A stretch of 8,856 bases of DNA from an uncultured Odoribacter sp. (GTDB lineage Bacteria; Bacteroidota; Bacteroidia; Bacteroidales; Marinifilaceae): the NCBI GenBank assembly GCA_905193145.1, contig CAJJNP010000145.1:1-8856 (forward strand). The letters are read 5' to 3'. This document shows positions 8,809 through 8,856 of this stretch, one piece after another (positions within the stretch are counted from its first letter, which is position 1; every line of letters begins with the position of its first letter). The notes under the pieces are model-generated. The model was not told where the DNA came from and made no database searches. It saw nothing but the letters and a program-made list of their open reading frames with translations. The position numbers and the translations under genes were made by a program.

Positions 8809-8810
8809 CG

Positions 8811-8856
8811 TGATCCAGCTGGGATTCGAACCCAGGACCCCAACATTAAAAGTGTT
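8811..8856 (-). tRNA. tRNA-Lys (anticodon UUU), 3' portion, cut by window edge
   Basis: The last 46 bases are the 3' part of a minus-strand tRNA. Reading it in sense: anticodon loop CTTTTAA with anticodon TTT, 3' anticodon stem TGTTG, a 5-nt variable loop GGGTC, T-arm CTGGG-TTCGAAT-CCCAG, acceptor strand CTGGATC and discriminator A. The visible AACA of the 5' anticodon stem pairs with TGTT. CCA is not encoded (genomic CGA follows), so it must be added by the CCA-adding enzyme. The D-arm and 5' acceptor strand lie beyond 8856. Confidence 0.92.

Overview
This is an AT-rich chromosomal window that reads as a member of the order Bacteroidales. The main reasons are the ATP synthase gene order (beta-epsilon first, then a-c-b-delta-alpha-gamma), a very short epsilon subunit, an a subunit with a signal peptide and an extra N-terminal domain, insertions in alpha and beta, exact matches to the Bacteroides -7 promoter box (TAnnTTTG), and few Shine-Dalgarno sequences. 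The genus cannot be fixed from the sequence alone.

Layout. Positions 1-5899, all on the minus strand, hold a nearly complete F1Fo ATP synthase operon. In transcription order it is atpD (beta), atpC (epsilon), atpB (a), atpE (c), atpF (b), atpH (delta), atpA (alpha) and the first 35 codons of atpG (gamma), which runs off the left edge. Spacings are tight, from a 1-nt overlap to 36 nt. Upstream of atpD, after a 142-nt gap with two small inverted repeats, lies an unrecognised small gene (6042-6422, minus) for a putative secreted protein. It may be the first gene of the same transcript. A 117-nt AT-rich divergent region (6423-6539) carries a -7-type promoter box facing each way. On the plus strand follows a RhlE-like DEAD-box RNA helicase gene (6540-7796). 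It converges on a minus-strand glutaminase gene, glsA (7824-8738), with a perfect 22-nt palindrome at the junction acting as a likely bidirectional terminator. The right edge holds the 3' portion of a minus-strand tRNA-Lys (anticodon UUU) and its strong intrinsic terminator (8773-8808), just upstream of glsA.

Function. The atp genes together encode a rotary ATP synthase. The c subunit lacks the Na+-coordinating residues of Na+-type rings and looks H+-coupled. The catalytic and Walker motifs of alpha and beta are intact. The epsilon subunit is reduced to its beta-sandwich domain, so autoinhibition by its C-terminal helices is not possible. The helicase, glutaminase and tRNA are separate housekeeping units. 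I found no mobile element, CRISPR array, toxin-antitoxin or defence genes. The least explained parts are the small secreted ORF ahead of the ATP synthase operon and the structured leader of atpD.
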